A stretch of 16,451 bases of DNA, taken from the NCBI GenBank assembly GCA_030592565.1, contig JAUVIX010000030.1:1-16451 (forward strand). The letters run 5' to 3'. Below are positions 13,183 through 16,451 of this stretch, in pieces. Both the position numbers and the translations under genes were made by a program. A model generated the notes under the pieces. The model worked only from the letters and a program-made list of their open reading frames with translations. It did no database searches and was not told where the DNA came from. How positions within the stretch are numbered: position 1 is the stretch's first letter; each line of letters starts with the position of its first letter. Origin of the DNA: Chlorobiota bacterium (GTDB taxonomy: Bacteria > Bacteroidota > Bacteroidia > Bacteroidales > JAADJA01).

Positions 13183-15129
13183 CTGGCCATAAATAACTGT
13201 ATTTCCTTCATAGGTTATGATCCTGAAATTATCAATCAGAACTTTTGTTTTTGATTTGTTCCAGATAACTACTGACAAGGTTATCCCCTTATGGTTTAAA
13301 TTGATATCCGACAGCTTTAGCGGTAAATAAACGGTCTGTCGTTCATTAATACTGCTGATGAAATCTGTGAAAGGTATGGAGCGCCAGTCTATGACTTCGT
13401 CGCCCGACCTTAATTCGGAGATCAATAGCACCTCGGAAGGCTCTTTCAGAAAATATGCATCAAGTGAAATGAAAATAAGGTTATTTTTATTATTTATTAT
13501 GCTATCAAGTTCTAAGGTTATTCCGGGGCTGTAGTTTCTCCATTTTGATAGCTGCATATAGTGATTTGTTGCAGAGTTATTTTTCGGGAGAATAAGGTTT
13601 TCGGGAACCGTATCCCAATTCGATATTAATGTGGACTCATAATTATTAATTGATTCAAATATAATTTTGTCAGCAGAAGTGTACTCCATATCTTCCGGTT
13701 TGGTTTTCTTCAGAAGATAGAAACTTGAAGTGAACCAGGTTTTTTTTTCAATGATATTTGGGAAAATATTCTCAGATATTTGTAAAAACTGAGGGTCAGT
13801 ATAATTTGCCCAGGCAAAAATAACATACTCCGTCCTAATCTTTTTCAGCGAATCACGGAATTGTGTATAACTGCCAAGGCTATCAAGATATAAGAAGTTA
13901 TTGTCAGGAATGTTAAGCTTGTCAAGATAATAGTCGTTGATCTTATCTATGGTATTTAAAATTACAGTTACATTCTCCTTTCCGAATTTGTTTTGAGCTT
14001 TTGTCGATTCTTTTATTATTTCTTTAAATCCGGAAGCATAAAAGTATGTGTAATACTGTCTGTTGAATATCAGTGTGTATATGCTGGCCGAAACTATTAG
14101 CAACACAATTAGTATTTTAGGTGCTGTCTTTAATTCTTTAAAGTATGAGAACAGAGCCATAAGCAAAAAGGGAAAAGTAAATACCAGTACTGAATACTGA
14201 ATAATCGCACTTACAAAAACAGAATAAAAAAACCCAATTAAAAAAGTGATAGAAAACCATGAAAGACCTATTATCCTGAATTTGTTAGTCTCTTTGATAT
14301 TATCTGTGCGATAGAAAATGCTGAGGATTATCAGTGCAACTGTGGTCAGATAAAACATTATGCTGAAATGAAGAATAAATCCAAGATAATTAAAAATAAA
14401 CAAAGAATCCGGCTTGCCCAGCCAACTCTCAATTCCTTTGTATCCAAGCTGTGTAAAGAAGATTGGCAAATGAGGAATATATAAAATAAAGATTATGATG
14501 CCTGCCAAAATGTATGATCTCAGATGTTTTTTGGGGATAAAGAAAAGGCCTGTGAATCCAACTATAGCTGCCAGTAAAAGACTGAAATGATGATTGTAGG
14601 CATTCATTGCACTTACAATGATGTAACCTGCAAGAAACCAATAGTAATTTTTACTACGATTGAAAACCAAATTTGTCCAAAACCAGACCATCAGAAGCGA
14701 AAGAAACATCCCGCTTATGTACGGCCGGGCAATCACACTATACATAACTGTGTATTGAATAACTGCAATATATGTTGCAGTTATGAGGCCAGTAGTCCTG
14801 TTAAACCACCTTGATGCAATTATATAGGAGAGGAATATAGAAACGATTCCCATTAATGTGAAGGGAAGTTTAACAGCAACTTCAGATGAGCCAATCCATT
14901 TTATCCAATAATACATAAAAACCTGAACTCCTGCCGGATGAGTATCTGTTCTTTTAACTCCATATTCGATAAGGTCTCTGAAATTGTCAAACCTTGTACG
15001 GAAAAAAGCACTAAACTCATCATAGGTAAAGGGAATATCAGAGTAATGATAAAAACGCAGTACGCTGCCAATCAGCAATATAAATGCAAGTAATATGTAG
15101 TCGGGTTTTATTCTGCCTCTAAAATCCAT
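13168..15129 (-). CDS. GT39/ArnT-like membrane glycosyltransferase with large C-terminal soluble domain
   Basis: This is a 653-aa polytopic membrane protein. After the first helix (about 9-28) comes D-I-P-F-T-Y-D-E-F-S-A-F (Asp37-Glu38), the acidic motif of PMT/ArnT-fold enzymes, then R-T-D-T-H-P-A-G-V (60-68), where many family members have D-x-H-P-P/A. About ten further helices run to roughly residue 370. A soluble tail of about 270 residues follows, with strand-like patterns (e.g. NVTVILNTIDKINDYYLDKL, YVIFAWANYTDP); its end (GITLSVVIWNKSKTKVLIDN) looks like a beta-sandwich. The likely role is transfer of a sugar from a polyprenyl-phosphate carrier at the outer face of the inner membrane, with the tail in the periplasm. 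The donor and acceptor are unknown. The ATG at 15129 gives a short cytoplasmic N-terminus, and an exact -7 box lies 20 bases upstream. Confidence 0.82.
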   Translation of the reverse strand: MDFRGRIKPDYILLAFILLIGSVLRFYHYSDIPFTYDEFSAFFRTRFDNFRDLIEYGVKRTDTHPAGVQVFMYYWIKWIGSSEVAVKLPFTLMGIVSIFLSYIIASRWFNRTTGLITATYIAVIQYTVMYSVIARPYISGMFLSLLMVWFWTNLVFNRSKNYYWFLAGYIIVSAMNAYNHHFSLLLAAIVGFTGLFFIPKKHLRSYILAGIIIFILYIPHLPIFFTQLGYKGIESWLGKPDSLFIFNYLGFILHFSIMFYLTTVALIILSIFYRTDNIKETNKFRIIGLSWFSITFLIGFFYSVFVSAIIQYSVLVFTFPFLLMALFSYFKELKTAPKILIVLLIVSASIYTLIFNRQYYTYFYASGFKEIIKESTKAQNKFGKENVTVILNTIDKINDYYLDKLNIPDNNFLYLDSLGSYTQFRDSLKKIRTEYVIFAWANYTDPQFLQISENIFPNIIEKKTWFTSSFYLLKKTKPEDMEYTSADKIIFESINNYESTLISNWDTVPENLILPKNNSATNHYMQLSKWRNYSPGITLELDSIINNKNNLIFISLDAYFLKEPSEVLLISELRSGDEVIDWRSIPFTDFISSINERQTVYLPLKLSDINLNHKGITLSVVIWNKSKTKVLIDNFRIITYEGNTVIYGQFEKF

Positions 15130-15149
15130 GTCAAGAATGATTCGATTGG

Positions 15150-15157
15150 CAAAAATA
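15150..15157 (-). promoter_or_regulatory. Bacteroidota -7 box before the second GT39-type gene
   Basis: The minus strand reads TATTTTTG, an exact TAnnTTTG match, 20 bases upstream of the ATG at 15129. No TTTG is present at the usual -33 distance, though TTG occurs nearer (complement of 15173-15175). It lies between the gene and the hairpin cluster starting at 15181. Confidence 0.4.
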
Positions 15158-15180
15158 GTATTATTATATTAACAATACGC

Positions 15181-15340
15181 TCTTTCGGATTTTAGGAATG
15201 GGATGTGACACAGGCTAATCCGAAAGAAGATATCATAGCGATATTAAATCCAGCAAATATTTAGTTCTGGATTAGACCGCGCACAAGCTCGCGTTAAAAT
15301 CCGGAACAGCAGGGATGTGGGGAATCGCTATATTGCAATA
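15181..15340. repeat. Cluster of inverted repeats (multi-hairpin element)
   Basis: Three nested or adjacent structures are visible. TCTTTCGGATT (15181-15191) pairs perfectly with AATCCGAAAGA (15217-15227). ATAGCGAT (15235-15242) pairs with ATCGCTAT (15324-15331) and encloses a strong hairpin, TTCTGGATTAGACCGCG (15265-15281) with CGCGTTAAAATCCGGAA (15290-15306): 13 Watson-Crick pairs, one wobble and three mismatches around an 8-base loop. AATCC/GGATT occurs five times and GGGATGTG twice (15200-15207, 15312-15319). A TATTGCAATA palindrome closes the block at 15331-15340. GC content is locally higher than in the surroundings. No protein-coding frame fits it. It resembles REP/BIME-like or MITE-like elements. 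Confidence 0.7.
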
Positions 15341-15365
15341 CTGGAATGTTGAAAGTGGATAACAA

Positions 15366-15396
15366 TAAAAAAATTTAGTCCCGTTAGGGACGAAAT
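15366..15396 (-). terminator. Putative intrinsic terminator for the E1 gene, formed by one repeat unit
   Basis: GTCCC (15378-15382), loop GTTA, GGGAC (15387-15391) is extended after one mismatch by ATTT/AAAT (15373-15376 with 15393-15396). On the minus strand the stem is followed by a run of Ts (complement of the seven As at 15367-15373). It lies about 90 bases downstream of the E1 stop, as expected for a terminator. The same hairpin is also one copy of the repeat described at 15378-15448, so it may be a repeat that happens to terminate. Confidence 0.45.
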
Positions 15397-15448
15397 ATCG
15401 GTAGAAATTTATATATAAACGATAAAGTGCCGTGAGGTACGAAATATC
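15378..15448. repeat. Two copies of a hairpin-plus-GAAATATC repeat unit
   Basis: Copy 1 (15378-15399) is GTCCCGTTAGGGAC followed by GAAATATC. Copy 2 (15427-15448) is GTGCCGTGAGGTAC followed by GAAATATC. Both have a 5-bp stem, a 4-base GT-starting loop and the same 3' tail, and they are spaced 49 bases apart in the same orientation. Copy 2 keeps its stem through a G-T wobble, which suggests that the fold matters. Similar units are, from memory, dispersed in environmental Bacteroidota genomes. Confidence 0.75.
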
Positions 15449-15486
15449 AAAAAGTAACACCTGCAGATGGCCAAGAATTAATTCAT

Positions 15487-16451
15487 TTAAAAGATTTTAG
15501 GATACTTCTCCGTATTCGTTTCATGCATCATATTATAAACCGCCTCAAAAACATCTTCCGCATTTGGATTTGAAAAATAATCTCCATCAGTACTGTATGC
15601 TGCTCTATGGTCTTTTGCTGTAACAGTTTTTGGTTCTGAATCAAGGTGATAATATCCACCCTGCTCTTCAATTACTTTTTGCATCATAAATGCTGTTGCT
15701 CCTCCGGGGACATCCTCATCAAAGAATAAAATTTTGCTAGTCTTCTTCAGCGATTCCACAATTGTGTGGTTAACATCAAAAGGCAGTAGTGTCTGGACAT
15801 CAATCAGCTCAACTGAAATGTCGAATCCTTTCAACTGTTTGACTGCATCTTCTGCAATTCTTACGCAGGAACCATAAGTCACGACTGTCACATCATTACC
15901 TTGCTGGAGAATTTCCGGGACTCCAACCGGTGTTTTAAATTCTCCGATGTTGACCGGCATCTTTTCGCGAAGGCGATAGCCATTCAGAGGTTCTATAATC
16001 AGTGCCGGATCGTCGGATTCGAGAAACAGATTATAAAATCCTGCTGCCTGTGTCATATTCCTCGGAACGCATACATTCACACCCCTGATTGAATTTATAA
16101 CCATACTCAGTGGTGAGCCGGAATGCCATATTCCTTCCAGTCTGTGTCCGCGTGTACTGATGATTAGGGGTGCTTTTTGTCCGCCTTTTGTTCTGTATTG
16201 CAGTGTTGCAAGATCATCACTCAGCACCTGCAACCCGTACAGCAGATAATCAAAGTATTGAATTTCCGAAATTGGTCTGAGTCCGCGTAATGCCATCCCC
16301 AGTCCCTGTCCGATAATCGTAGCCTCACGGATCCCCGTATCAAATATTTTGTTAATACCATACTTATCCTGCAATCCTTCATAGGTTTGATTAACACCAC
16401 CGATATAGCCTACATCTTCACCAAAAGCAACCAGTTCCGGGTATTTGTCAA
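15487..16451 (-). CDS. 2-oxoacid dehydrogenase E1, beta subunit or beta region (N-terminus beyond window end)
   Basis: The last 321 codons are present, ending at TAA 15487-15489, and the frame is open to the right edge. The visible part starts DKYPELVAFGEDVGYIGG, so the thiamine-diphosphate-contacting G-E-D-V-G motif lies about ten residues in. It continues with F-D-T-G-I-R-E-A (the D-T-P-I-x-E block), G-L-R-P-I-S-E-I-Q-Y-F-D-Y (the R-P-x-x-E-x-x-x-x-D-Y block), G-H-R-L-E-G-I-W-H-S-G-S-P and the C-terminal transketolase-type domain (LIDVQTLLPFD ... FFDEDVPGG). Such E1 subunits use thiamine diphosphate to decarboxylate pyruvate or branched-chain 2-oxoacids and acylate the E2 lipoyl group. The D-T-G variant and the E-G-I-W-H-S-G stretch recall the fused alpha/beta E1 proteins of Bacteroidota, but the alpha part would lie outside the window. 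The TTG at 16374 is internal, not a start. Confidence 0.9.
   Translation of the reverse strand, partial: DKYPELVAFGEDVGYIGGVNQTYEGLQDKYGINKIFDTGIREATIIGQGLGMALRGLRPISEIQYFDYLLYGLQVLSDDLATLQYRTKGGQKAPLIISTRGHRLEGIWHSGSPLSMVINSIRGVNVCVPRNMTQAAGFYNLFLESDDPALIIEPLNGYRLREKMPVNIGEFKTPVGVPEILQQGNDVTVVTYGSCVRIAEDAVKQLKGFDISVELIDVQTLLPFDVNHTIVESLKKTSKILFFDEDVPGGATAFMMQKVIEEQGGYYHLDSEPKTVTAKDHRAAYSTDGDYFSNPNAEDVFEAVYNMMHETNTEKYPKIF

Noticed and set aside
15181..15448. CRISPR array or tRNA gene in the repeat-rich region
   Set aside because: The repeats are not regularly spaced with unique spacers of constant size, and the stems do not make a tRNA cloverleaf with an anticodon arm or a GTTCRA T-loop.
15272..15460. 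62-codon minus-strand ORF
   Set aside because: It lies wholly inside the hairpin and repeat region, and its peptide simply translates the palindromes.

Overview
The window is low-GC, gene-dense bacterial DNA and looks like a Bacteroidota chromosome, probably an environmental Bacteroidales-type lineage. The clues are several exact or near-exact copies of the Bacteroidota -7 promoter box TAnnTTTG just upstream of starts, few Shine-Dalgarno sequences, a lipoprotein whose Cys is followed by an acidic export-type tag (C-N-K-D-E-E), a long NagB/PIG-L fusion protein, a stand-alone MnmD, and dispersed-repeat types that I recall from this phylum. This assignment is inference; no rRNA or marker gene is present.

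Layout. 1-341 (-): start of a secreted FG-GAP/VCBS repeat protein, cut by the window edge. 342-764: intergenic, with an imperfect palindromic repeat and the orphaned C-terminal end of a metallophosphoesterase gene. 765-6314 (+): a possible three-gene run of a secreted TPR protein, a NagB-like/PIG-L-like two-domain protein and a PlsC-type acyltransferase. 6346-9412 (-): a DnaQ-type DEDDh exonuclease, a GT39/ArnT-like membrane glycosyltransferase and a PolB-like DEDDy exonuclease; the last two are only 5 bases apart. 9527-10819 (+): a lipoprotein whose stop codon lies inside a perfect hairpin that appears to be the terminator of the opposing small gene at 10851-11033 (-). 11034-11392: non-coding control region. 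11393-12070 (+): MnmD. 12080-12156: an exact-phase array of eleven heptamers. 12175-15129 (-): acylphosphatase, a conserved-looking protein of unknown function, and a second GT39-type membrane protein with a large soluble tail. 15130-15486: a complex of hairpins and short repeats. 15487-16451 (-): the beta part of a thiamine-diphosphate 2-oxoacid dehydrogenase E1, cut by the window edge.

Most genes are housekeeping or cell-envelope functions and do not form one pathway. The most plausible functional link is the + strand run at 2763-6314, where an amino-sugar deaminase/deacetylase-like fusion sits beside a glycerolipid-type acyltransferase. No tRNA, rRNA, CRISPR array, complete transposon, phage module or defence cassette is visible. 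The parts most worth a second look are the repeat elements (389-459, 12080-12156, 15181-15448), the double Glu-to-Ile change in the motifs of the NagB/PIG-L protein, the embedded terminator at 10793-10824, and the self-contained small transcription unit at 10793-11119.
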